Source of the DNA: Olsenella sp. An293
GTDB lineage: Bacteria > Actinomycetota > Coriobacteriia > Coriobacteriales > Atopobiaceae
NCBI RefSeq assembly: GCF_002159495.1
Contig: NZ_NFIT01000008.1
Location: 1-64,000 of the forward strand
Direction of reading: 5' to 3'
DNA: 64,000 nt
Shown here: positions 48,926 through 55,715 of the stretch, in pieces
How the letters are laid out: every line of letters begins with the position of its first letter
Numbering within the stretch: the stretch's first letter is position 1
The notes under the pieces: model-generated
The model's input: the letters and a program-made list of their open reading frames with translations, nothing else
The model's database searches: none
Told to the model about the DNA's origin: nothing
Position numbers and translations under genes: made by a program

Positions 48926-49300
48926 CTACTGGCTGTTCCGGTTGAAGAGGTGCCTCAACGTGTTCACGATCTTGGGGTCGCCGTCGAGGACCTGCCCCGC
49001 GGCCACGCCCACAAAGACAAAGACCACGACCACAAAAAGCGGCCACGGTCCCACGGCGAGAAACACGACCGCCGCGATCAGGCCCAGGATGGCGCCCCAG
49101 AAGGCCTTCTCCTGCCCCGGGAAGGTTCTCCGCACCCAAGCGCTGACGAGGCCCACGCCGTTTCGCAGGGCGTCACCCACGCGGCGTCCCTCGTTCGCGG
49201 CGGGCTTGGCCTCGGGGGTCTCCGCGGCCGGCGCCTCCTGGCGCTCCGCGTCCTTCTCGCCCACGTTGATCTTGGGCTTGTGGGTCTTCTCGTCCGCCAT
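48926..49300 (-). CDS. DUF2273 membrane protein
   Basis: A 124-residue protein with a charged N-terminal ~65 residues and two membrane helices (AFWGAILGLIAAVVFLAVGP, LFVVVVFVFVGVAAGQVLDG). Small DUF2273 proteins normally lie between amaP and asp23, as here, and help anchor the complex. The N-terminal extension is longer than usual. It begins four bases after amaP. Confidence 0.82.
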   Translation of the reverse strand: MADEKTHKPKINVGEKDAERQEAPAAETPEAKPAANEGRRVGDALRNGVGLVSAWVRRTFPGQEKAFWGAILGLIAAVVFLAVGPWPLFVVVVFVFVGVAAGQVLDGDPKIVNTLRHLFNRNSQ

Positions 49301-49303
49301 TGC

Positions 49304-49960
49304 CTACACCTCCCTCTCGGGCTCGCGCGAGCCGCCCATGGACACCGTGATCTCGCTCGTTGTGTCGGGCGTTGGGGCCTTGGGCGCCGGCCTGGCGGCA
49401 GCCTCGGCCGCCTGCTCGGCGTCCTCGTCCCCGCCGGCGAGCGTGACGGACTCGGGCTCCACGAACTCCAGGCTCACGTCCTCGACCTTGTCGCCGCACA
49501 CGGCGGCGAGGCCGTCCATGAGCTCCTCGTGCAGCTCGGCGCCCTTGGCGACCACGTCCACCGTCTCGTGCGGGAGCACCCGCACGTGCACGCGGATGTG
49601 CCCGCGGGCCTTGGCGTCCACGCGCACGCGCGCGGCGTCGCAGGTGCCGTCCGCCTCGACGATGTGGGAGGCCTGCGCGGCGATGGCGTCGCGCGTGACG
49701 GAGATGACGCCGCCGTCCACCGTGGCGATCTCGACGGTGCGGACGGTCCGACGGGAGAAGAGGGCCCGCCCCAGCAGCACCAGGAGGCCCAGCGCACTCA
49801 CCGCGAGGCACGCGACCACGGCGAGGGCGAACGGCTCGAGGTTGAACAGCGCCGAGACCTCGGCCGTCCACGGGCCAAACCACGTGAGCGCAAAGGCCGC
49901 GAGCGCGAAGGCGCAGGCGAGCACAAAGACGACCGTGCATAGGCGCTTGAGTCCACTCAT
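49304..49960 (-). CDS. amaP: alkaline shock response membrane anchor protein
   Basis: A 218-residue protein with two N-terminal membrane helices (LCTVVFVLACAFALAAFALT, FALAVVACLAVSALGLLVLL) and a cytoplasmic Asp23-like domain (ISVTRDAIAAQASHIVEADG, HIRVHVRVLPHETV). It tethers Asp23 to the membrane. ATG 49960 is used; an upstream ATG at 49990 has no better site. Confidence 0.83.
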   Translation of the reverse strand: MSGLKRLCTVVFVLACAFALAAFALTWFGPWTAEVSALFNLEPFALAVVACLAVSALGLLVLLGRALFSRRTVRTVEIATVDGGVISVTRDAIAAQASHIVEADGTCDAARVRVDAKARGHIRVHVRVLPHETVDVVAKGAELHEELMDGLAAVCGDKVEDVSLEFVEPESVTLAGGDEDAEQAAEAAARPAPKAPTPDTTSEITVSMGGSREPEREV

Positions 49961-50026
49961 GCGAGTCTCCAATCGGGCGTCGTCCCCCAAAACGTCATGG
50001 GACTAGGATACCCCTAGGACCGGACA

Positions 50027-51418
50027 TTAATTGCGTGGGCGCCCCCGACGGCGCCGAGAGGGGCGCTCGGGCCGCTCTCCGGCGCGAAGGGCGAGCCGCG
50101 CGAAGAGGATGCCGAGAAGCGCCGAGCTCACAGACCCCAGCAGGATGGCGCACTTGGCGGCGATCGCGTCCTCCGGGCTCGAGAACGCGAGGCCGGTGAT
50201 GAGGATCGACATCGTAAAGCCCACGCCGCCCATGATGCCGACGGTCACGACCTGCGGCCAGTTCATGCCGCGCGGCAGGCGCGCAAAACCCAGGCGCACG
50301 AGCAGCCAGGTCACGCCGATGATGCCCAGGGGCTTGCCCACCACGGCGCCGAGGTAGACGCCGTGAGCGACGGGGCTCGCGAGCAGCGCCCCGAAGTTCT
50401 CCCCCACCAGGTGCAGCTCCGCGTTGACGAAGGCAAACAGCGGCAGCACGAGGAAGTTCACGAAGACCGAGACGTAGCGCTCCATGCGCTGCAGCGGCGG
50501 CGTGACGTGGTGCATCACGCGCTCGGTGCGCCAGGCGCCCTCGGTGAAGTCGTGCTGGCCGAGGACGTGATGCTCGTCGTCGTAGGTGTCGTCGAGGTCG
50601 TGGGCGCGCCGCTCGAGCCAGCCGCCGAGCTCGGAGAGGCGCACGTCGGAGCGGCTCGGAAGGGCGAAGGCGAGGATGACGCCCGCGAGCGTGGCGTGAA
50701 TCCCCGAGTTGAACATGCACGCCCAGAGCACCAGGCCCACGGCCACGTAGGGCGCCACGGAGTAGACGCGGGCGCGGTTGAGCGCGGCGAGCACGCCCAC
50801 GAGGGCGAGCGACGCGAGGCACCATCCCAGCTGCGGGACCTGCCCGTAGAAGAGGGCTATCACCACGATAGCGAGGATGTCGTCGGCGATGGCGAGCGTC
50901 TGGAAGAAGACCTTGGTGGCAGGCGATATGCGGTCGCCCAGCAGCGACACCACGCCCAGCGCGAAGGCGATGTCGGTCGCGATGGGCACCGCCCAGCCGC
51001 GCGCCTCCCCGCCCAAGTTGAGGACCAGGTAGATCAGGGCCGGCATGCAGACGCCGCCCACCGCCGCGAGCATCGGAAGCGCCGCCTGGCGGGGGCGCCG
51101 GAGCTGGCCCACCGTGGTCTCGTACTTGAGCTCGATACCCACGAGCAGGAAGAAGACGGCCATGAGGAAGTCGTTCACGAACTGCTCGACGGTGAGCGAG
51201 ACCTCGAGCCGGCCCACGCCCACGATCAGCGGCAGCCCCAGGACGTGCTCGACCCCCTCGTAGAGCGGGGTGTTGGCCACCACCAGGGCGAGAAGTGCCG
51301 CGGCCACCATGACCGCCGCGGCGACGGTGGAGCTGCCGGTCACCGCCGCGAGCGCGCTCCTGCGCTCCAGGCGCCTCACGACTGCCGGCTCGTCGAAGAT
51401 CGCACCCGGGCGCGACAC
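50027..51418 (-). CDS. nhaA: Na+/H+ antiporter NhaA
   Basis: A 463-residue NhaA with about 12 segments. The transport aspartates lie in VPIATDIAFALGVVSLLGDR and FFQTLAIADDILAIVVIALF; FVNDFLMAVFFLLVGIELKY near the start is also typical. A hydrophilic loop at ~265-325 (RRAHDLDDTYDDEHHVLG) is longer than in E. coli NhaA. The start is a GTG at 51418, after GGGGGAG, six bases past the DUF1836 stop. Confidence 0.9.
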   Translation of the reverse strand: MSRPGAIFDEPAVVRRLERRSALAAVTGSSTVAAAVMVAAALLALVVANTPLYEGVEHVLGLPLIVGVGRLEVSLTVEQFVNDFLMAVFFLLVGIELKYETTVGQLRRPRQAALPMLAAVGGVCMPALIYLVLNLGGEARGWAVPIATDIAFALGVVSLLGDRISPATKVFFQTLAIADDILAIVVIALFYGQVPQLGWCLASLALVGVLAALNRARVYSVAPYVAVGLVLWACMFNSGIHATLAGVILAFALPSRSDVRLSELGGWLERRAHDLDDTYDDEHHVLGQHDFTEGAWRTERVMHHVTPPLQRMERYVSVFVNFLVLPLFAFVNAELHLVGENFGALLASPVAHGVYLGAVVGKPLGIIGVTWLLVRLGFARLPRGMNWPQVVTVGIMGGVGFTMSILITGLAFSSPEDAIAAKCAILLGSVSSALLGILFARLALRAGERPERPSRRRRGRPRN

Positions 51419-51423
51419 GGAGC

Positions 51424-52014
51424 TCACTCCCCCTTCTCGCCGAGAAGCAGCGTCTGCTCGACGACCACCTTGGACGCCAGGGCGTCGGTCGCGGCGCCGA
51501 GCAGCCACGCGAGCTCGGGGGCGGCGGGGTCGCCCGACTGGTCGCGCAGCTCGAGCACGGGGCGCGCGTCCTTCTCGCCCGGCGACACGTAGGCGGCGAG
51601 CGCGTGCTCGAGGGCCTCGCAGGAGCTGTCGTAGAGCGCCTCGAGGTCGAGGTCGGAGGCCCAGATGAGCGCCGCGAGCTGGCTCACCTGCGCGATTGAG
51701 AACACGCGCTTGAGGGCGCAGACAAACAGCAGCGCCGCAACGTGCCGGCGGGTATAGCGCTTCTTGCGCGGCGCCGGAATGACCCCCTGCTTGACGTAGT
51801 TGTTGACCATCGATCCCGTCACGAGCGTCTCGCCGGGAAGCTGCATGAACTCGAGCTCCTGGGAGACGAGCGTGAGCAGCTGATCGAGGTAGAGCTCGAT
51901 GCGAGGCATCTCACGGATGCGCGAGATGTGCACCGACCCCAGACGTTCGGCGAGCTCTCGGCGCCGCTCGTCGGTGACGCGCACAGGAACCAGCGCCTTC
52001 GTCTTGTCTGCCAT
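51424..52014 (-). CDS. DUF1836 family protein, MerR-like DNA-binding
   Basis: A 196-residue DUF1836 protein: LTLVSQELEFMQLPGETLVT, SMVNNYVKQGVIPAPRKKRY and TRRHVAALLFVCALKRVFSI form a winged helix like that of MerR regulators. No effector domain is obvious. It sits directly upstream of nhaA and may control it. ATG 52014 is the likely start, with a weak GGGGGTGGG site; the frame extends to 52068. Confidence 0.75.
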   Translation of the reverse strand: MADKTKALVPVRVTDERRRELAERLGSVHISRIREMPRIELYLDQLLTLVSQELEFMQLPGETLVTGSMVNNYVKQGVIPAPRKKRYTRRHVAALLFVCALKRVFSIAQVSQLAALIWASDLDLEALYDSSCEALEHALAAYVSPGEKDARPVLELRDQSGDPAAPELAWLLGAATDALASKVVVEQTLLLGEKGE

Positions 52015-52143
52015 GCCGCCCACCCCCGTAATATCTTCAAAAGCGGAGTATCTAGTATTCAAAACCATATGAAAGGGCTATAGTCTGTTCAACATGATAC
52101 CCACCGTGGCGCCGAGCGTCACGTCGCGAGGGAGAGCAGAGTC

Positions 52144-52998
52144 ATGAACGAGCAGCGCATCGCCATCATCACGGACTCGGGCACGGACACCCCGGCGGAC
52201 TTCGTCGCCGCCCATGACATTCGCGTCCTGCCGCTGCGCATCAACTACTCCGACGGCTCCACGTACGAGAACGGCGTCGACATCACCGCGCAGGAGGTCG
52301 TCGAGCGCTTTGCCGAGGAGATCCCCACCACGTCGCTGCCCTCCCCCATGAAGATCCGCGACACCTTCGAGCGGGCGCGGCGCGACGGCTACGTGGGCGC
52401 CGTCGTGGTGACCATCTCCTCGGGCCTCTCGGCCACGTTCGAGACCATCGGCATGGTGGCGCGCCAGATGGAGGACTTCCCGGTGGTCATGGTGGACACC
52501 AAGAGCATCGGCATCGCGGCGGGCTTCGTCGTGATGGAGGCTGCGCGCCAGATCGAGGCGGGCATGCCGCTCGACCGCCTGGGCAGCGTCCTTACGGCGG
52601 TGAGCGAGCGCGTGCGCGTGTTCTTCTCGGTCCAGAAGCTCGACTTCCTGCGCAAGGGCGGCCGCATCAGCGAGGCCGTCTACCGCGTGGGCTCCGTCCT
52701 CAACATCAAGCCCGTCCTCACCTGCAGCCCTGAGGGCAAGTATGTCATTGAGAAGAAGGCCCGCGGGTGGCAGCGCGCGCTCGACACGCAGATTTCGCTG
52801 GTGGCCGAGCAGGCTGCGCGCTGGCCGCAGGTGCGCCTGGCGGTCTGCACGTACGACCCCGCGCTGCGCGAGGAGCTCGCGGGGCGCCTGCGCGAACGCA
52901 TCGGCAACGCGGTCGAGATCCTGCAGACCGGGCTCTCCGCCGACCTTCTCGTCCACACCGGCCCCACCCTCGTGGGCATGGGCGTGATGGGGCTGTAG
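52144..52998 (+). CDS. DegV family fatty-acid-binding protein
   Basis: A 284-residue DegV protein. RIAIITDSGTDTPADFVAAH, then VLPLRINYSDGSTYENGVDI, TSLPSPMKIRDTFERA, SSGLSATFETIGMVA and FLRKGGRISEAVYRVGSVLN match FakB-like proteins that present fatty acids to FakA for phosphorylation. No FakA gene is in the window. ATG 52144 follows GAGGGAGAG. Confidence 0.88.
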   Translation: MNEQRIAIITDSGTDTPADFVAAHDIRVLPLRINYSDGSTYENGVDITAQEVVERFAEEIPTTSLPSPMKIRDTFERARRDGYVGAVVVTISSGLSATFETIGMVARQMEDFPVVMVDTKSIGIAAGFVVMEAARQIEAGMPLDRLGSVLTAVSERVRVFFSVQKLDFLRKGGRISEAVYRVGSVLNIKPVLTCSPEGKYVIEKKARGWQRALDTQISLVAEQAARWPQVRLAVCTYDPALREELAGRLRERIGNAVEILQTGLSADLLVHTGPTLVGMGVMGL

Positions 52999-53020
52999 CT
53001 CTACCATTCCATACCTGTCC

Positions 53021-53111
53021 GCAGCGGGCGGGCCAACATCCGGCGCTCAAACAGCTTGCCGCAGAGAGCGCGGCAAGAACTCGCGACGGACGTTGGCCCG
53101 CCCGTCGCTGC
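53021..53111. repeat. variable-arm hairpin element (copy A)
   Basis: Arms of about 22-25 bases (53021-53042, 53087-53111; GCAGCG-GGCGGGCCAAC with a small bulge) enclose a core which in reverse reads TCGCGAGTTCTTGCCGCGCT ... GCGGCAAGCTGTTTGAGCGC. It matches the core of copy D almost base for base and lies 40 bases from copy B in the degV-mtnN gap. Confidence 0.75.
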
Positions 53112-53150
53112 TCAACCTGTTGCGCGACGACCGCAAGCACAGGCAGATAA

Positions 53151-53254
53151 GCCGACCCGAGCGCGCCGTTGACGTCCGCCGCGAGTTCCGCAGCCGCGCT
53201 CTTTGCGGCGAGGACTGTCCGAGCGCCGGATGTCAATGGCGCGCTCGGGTCGGC
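53151..53254. repeat. variable-arm hairpin element (copy B)
   Basis: 28-base arms (53151-53178 and 53227-53254; GCCGACCCGAGCGCGCC then TTGAC, two G-T differences) enclose CCGCGAGTTCCGCAGCCGCG ... GCGGCGAGGACTGTCCGAGC. The core equals that inside the thiZ-like gene except at its apex. Opposite orientation to copy A. Either copy could terminate the convergent degV and mtnN transcripts. Confidence 0.75.
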
Positions 53255-53265
53255 GGTCAGGTTGG

Positions 53266-53967
53266 CTAGAGGGCAGCGACCATGTGCTCGACGATCTTGG
53301 CGCAGCGCTCGGCGGAGGCGCGCTCGAAGGTGGCGTAGTCCATGGCCTGGCCCTCGGTTCCCGGCTTGTCGGAAATCGCGCGAACGATGGCGAAGGGCAC
53401 CCCGTTGGCCTCGGCCGCCTGGGCAATCGCGGCTCCCTCCATCTCGCAGCACATGGCCCCGAACTGCTCCACGATGCGACGACGGGTGGACTCGTGGCAG
53501 ACGAACTGGTCGCCCGACGCCACGCGGCCGGCGAGCACGTTGACCTCGGGCGCCGCCGCGGAAGCAGCGGTAAGCGCCGCCTCGCGCAGGGCCGCGTCAG
53601 CGACAAACTCCACCTGCTCGCGGCCGGGGATGAGACCCGGGGTGTAGCCGAGCCCCTCCACCGTGAAGTCGTGCTGGACGCAGTCCGTGGCCACGACGAG
53701 GTCGCCGATGTCGAGGCGGGCGGCGTCGAGCGATCCGGCGATGCCCGTGTTGATAAGGTGCGTGCAGCCGAAGTGGTCGGCCAGGGTCTGGGCGCAGATG
53801 CCGGCGTTCACCTTGCCGACGCCGCACTTGACCACGACCACGTCCTTCTCGCCCAGGCGCCCCGAGCAGAAGTCCGTGCTGGCCACGCGCTCCACGTGCG
53901 CGTCCGCGAGCTCGGCCTTGAGGTGCTCCACCTCGACGTCCATGGCCCCGATGATCCCGATTTTCAT
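53266..53967 (-). CDS. mtnN: 5'-methylthioadenosine/S-adenosylhomocysteine nucleosidase
   Basis: A 233-residue nucleoside hydrolase: MKIGIIGAMDVEVEHLKAEL, VVVKCGVGKVNAGICAQTLA, LINTGIAGSLD, CEMEGAAIAQAAEANGVPF and VRAISDKPG with the catalytic aspartate. It cleaves MTA and SAH; the SAH product feeds LuxS, whose gene is 168 bases upstream on the same strand. Confidence 0.93.
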   Translation of the reverse strand: MKIGIIGAMDVEVEHLKAELADAHVERVASTDFCSGRLGEKDVVVVKCGVGKVNAGICAQTLADHFGCTHLINTGIAGSLDAARLDIGDLVVATDCVQHDFTVEGLGYTPGLIPGREQVEFVADAALREAALTAASAAAPEVNVLAGRVASGDQFVCHESTRRRIVEQFGAMCCEMEGAAIAQAAEANGVPFAIVRAISDKPGTEGQAMDYATFERASAERCAKIVEHMVAAL

Positions 53968-53984
53968 GTGCTCCCCTTCCGTTC

Positions 53985-54128
53985 GTGAAATGGACGGTTT
54001 CTCGTCCCAGAGTGTCCAGAATCCGCACGCTAACGATTGAGGTGCGTGAAATGGACGGTTTTCTCGCCTAAAACGTCCAGAATCCGCACGTCAGCGGCTG
54101 AGGTGCGGGAGATGGACGGTCTGACGAG
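53985..54128. repeat. 61-bp tandem repeat, about 2.4 copies
   Basis: Units begin at 53985 (GTGAAATGGACGGTTTCTCG), 54046 and 54107, with the third partial. Each unit contains a TGGACG...CGTCCA inverted repeat around TTTTCTCGCC, then AATCCGCACG and TGAGGTGCG. The array fills the luxS-mtnN gap. Confidence 0.8.
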
Positions 54129-54135
54129 AAGGGCG

Positions 54136-54624
54136 TTAGTCCTGCGGGTAGACGAGGTGCGCCTCGTCGATGTCCGTCAGCGTGTCCGCGACATAGCGGC
54201 GCGCCCACCACTGGGCCTGCGCGAGATCGGCGTCGTGCCAGTTGCCGCACTCCTCCGGGCGCGCGCCGGGAATCTCGCCCTCGAAGTCGCGGACGAACTC
54301 GAAGGTCTCACGCACGAGCGGCGCCACCTCGACAGAGGTGTGCTCGCCAAAGAGGATGAGGTAGAAGCCCGTGCGGCAGCCCATCGGGCCAAAGTAGACC
54401 ACGCGGTCGCGCCATTCCGGGCTGTTGCGCAGATAGGTGGCGCCCAGGTGCTCGATGGCGTGGACGGCCGCGGTGTCCATCACGGGCTCGCGGTTGGGTG
54501 CGGTGAGCCGCAGGTCAAAGGTGGTTACCACGGCTCCGGTGGCCGGGTCCGCGTCCACGCGGGACACGTAGACGCCCGGCTCGAGCGCGAGGTGGTTGAC
54601 GGTGAAGCTGGCAATCTTCTCCAT
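54136..54624 (-). CDS. luxS: S-ribosylhomocysteine lyase (AI-2 synthesis)
   Basis: A 162-residue LuxS. Metal ligands H55 and H59 in HAIEH (with E58) and C126 in EECGNW; the catalytic cysteine is C83 in GPMGCRTGFY. It splits S-ribosylhomocysteine into homocysteine and DPD, the autoinducer-2 precursor. It is transcribed toward mtnN, giving a full SAH-to-AI-2 pair. Confidence 0.96.
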   Translation of the reverse strand: MEKIASFTVNHLALEPGVYVSRVDADPATGAVVTTFDLRLTAPNREPVMDTAAVHAIEHLGATYLRNSPEWRDRVVYFGPMGCRTGFYLILFGEHTSVEVAPLVRETFEFVRDFEGEIPGARPEECGNWHDADLAQAQWWARRYVADTLTDIDEAHLVYPQD

Positions 54625-54720
54625 GGGGCTCCCTGTGACGAGGCTCTTCTCAACGGTTCTTTGCTTCAGTTTAGCGTCCGCAAGCCTGCACGATGCCACG
54701 CTCCTGCGTAGACCCGGTGC

Positions 54721-54841
54721 CGTTGTAGGCAGTTTTTTGAAAGCGGCCCCAGTAGGCCCATCACTCGCAGAGAAAAACTGCAGGTAGTGGACTTGCGAAA
54801 AACTCGCTACTCAGGGGGTTGCTCAAAAACTGCCTACAACG
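54721..54841. repeat. 121-bp MITE-like element, copy 2
   Basis: CGTTGTAGGCAGTTTTTTGA (54721-54740) is mirrored by 54823-54841 (TCAAAAACTGCCTACAACG, one T fewer). GCAGGTAG lies 59 bases in, as in copy 1 at 30489. It fills half of the mscS-luxS gap. Confidence 0.7.
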
Positions 54842-54866
54842 TTGAAGGGCACCTCCTATGGATGCC

Positions 54867-55631
54867 CTACAACGCGCTGGCGAGCCAGGGCATGCCGGAG
54901 AGGGCCCGCGCAAGACGGTCCTGCGCCGTGGAGCAGACCACGTCGCGGCGCACGTGCAGGCGCACCTCGCCCTGCGTGCCGTAGGCGGTGAAGGCCGTGA
55001 AGACGACGTCGGTCTCGAAGGCGGGGTCGAGCAGGTCGGCGAGCTCGCGCGCCGCAACGCGGCAGCACTCGTCCGCCACGGCGTCGAGATCCGCGCCCGG
55101 CACCACCGCGATGGGAACGCCGCAGTAGCCCACGCTCCAGGGCGTGATGCGCGTGAGCGCGGTCTTGGAGAGCACCGAGTTGGGGATGACCTCCTGGGCG
55201 CCGCCGCGCATCATCACGGTGGTGCTGCGCCAGTTGACGTCGGTCACCTCGCCGGTGACGTCGCCCACGGAGATGTAGTCCCCGGGCTGGACGGCCTTGC
55301 TCAGCATGAGGCTGATGCCGCCGACGATGTTGGCGATCGTGTCCTGCATGCCCAGGGAGACGGCGATGGAGACCACGCCGAGGGCGGCGACAAAGCCCGC
55401 CGGGTCCACGCCAAAGACCGGCCTCATGACGCTGAGCAGCGCAAGCACCCAGATGACGGCACGGGCGATGTTGATGAACAGCGACGCGCTCGGCAGGTTC
55501 GAGGCGTCGAGCAGCTTGTGCATGAGCCGTATCACGAAGCGCTCGATCAGCCACGCTATGACCACCGCCACGACGAGCGTCACGCCCTTGTCGAGCCAGC
55601 CGCCCGCGTCGATACCCAGAAGATGCTCCAT
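54867..55631 (-). CDS. small-conductance mechanosensitive channel (MscS family)
   Basis: A 254-residue MscS channel with three membrane helices and the pore helix GVVSIAVSLGMQDTIANIVG, followed by the beta domain (VQPGDYISVGDVTGEVTDVN, then IPNSVLSKTALTRITPW). It opens under membrane tension to release solutes during osmotic shock. ATG 55631 follows AAGGAGGAG. Confidence 0.9.
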   Translation of the reverse strand: MEHLLGIDAGGWLDKGVTLVVAVVIAWLIERFVIRLMHKLLDASNLPSASLFINIARAVIWVLALLSVMRPVFGVDPAGFVAALGVVSIAVSLGMQDTIANIVGGISLMLSKAVQPGDYISVGDVTGEVTDVNWRSTTVMMRGGAQEVIPNSVLSKTALTRITPWSVGYCGVPIAVVPGADLDAVADECCRVAARELADLLDPAFETDVVFTAFTAYGTQGEVRLHVRRDVVCSTAQDRLARALSGMPWLASAL

Positions 55632-55654
55632 GTCGCGCCTCCTCCTTACGCGTA

Positions 55655-55691
55655 CGCATAAATCAACGGTCTCGTGCCTGAGATTTATGCG
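55655..55691. repeat. short AT-rich inverted repeat between mscS and pcrA
   Basis: CGCATAAATC (55655-55664) and GATTTATGCG (55682-55691) are exact inverse copies around a 17-base apex; a further GCGAACGCATAAAA follows. Both flanking genes are on the minus strand. It could be a terminator for pcrA or an operator for mscS. Confidence 0.5.
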
Positions 55692-55715
55692 AACGCATAA
55701 AACTCTATGAGCAGC

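Noticed and set aside
53985-54128. Possible CRISPR array
   Set aside because: Period is 61 bp with the whole unit repeated, only 2.4 units, no distinct spacers and no cas genes.
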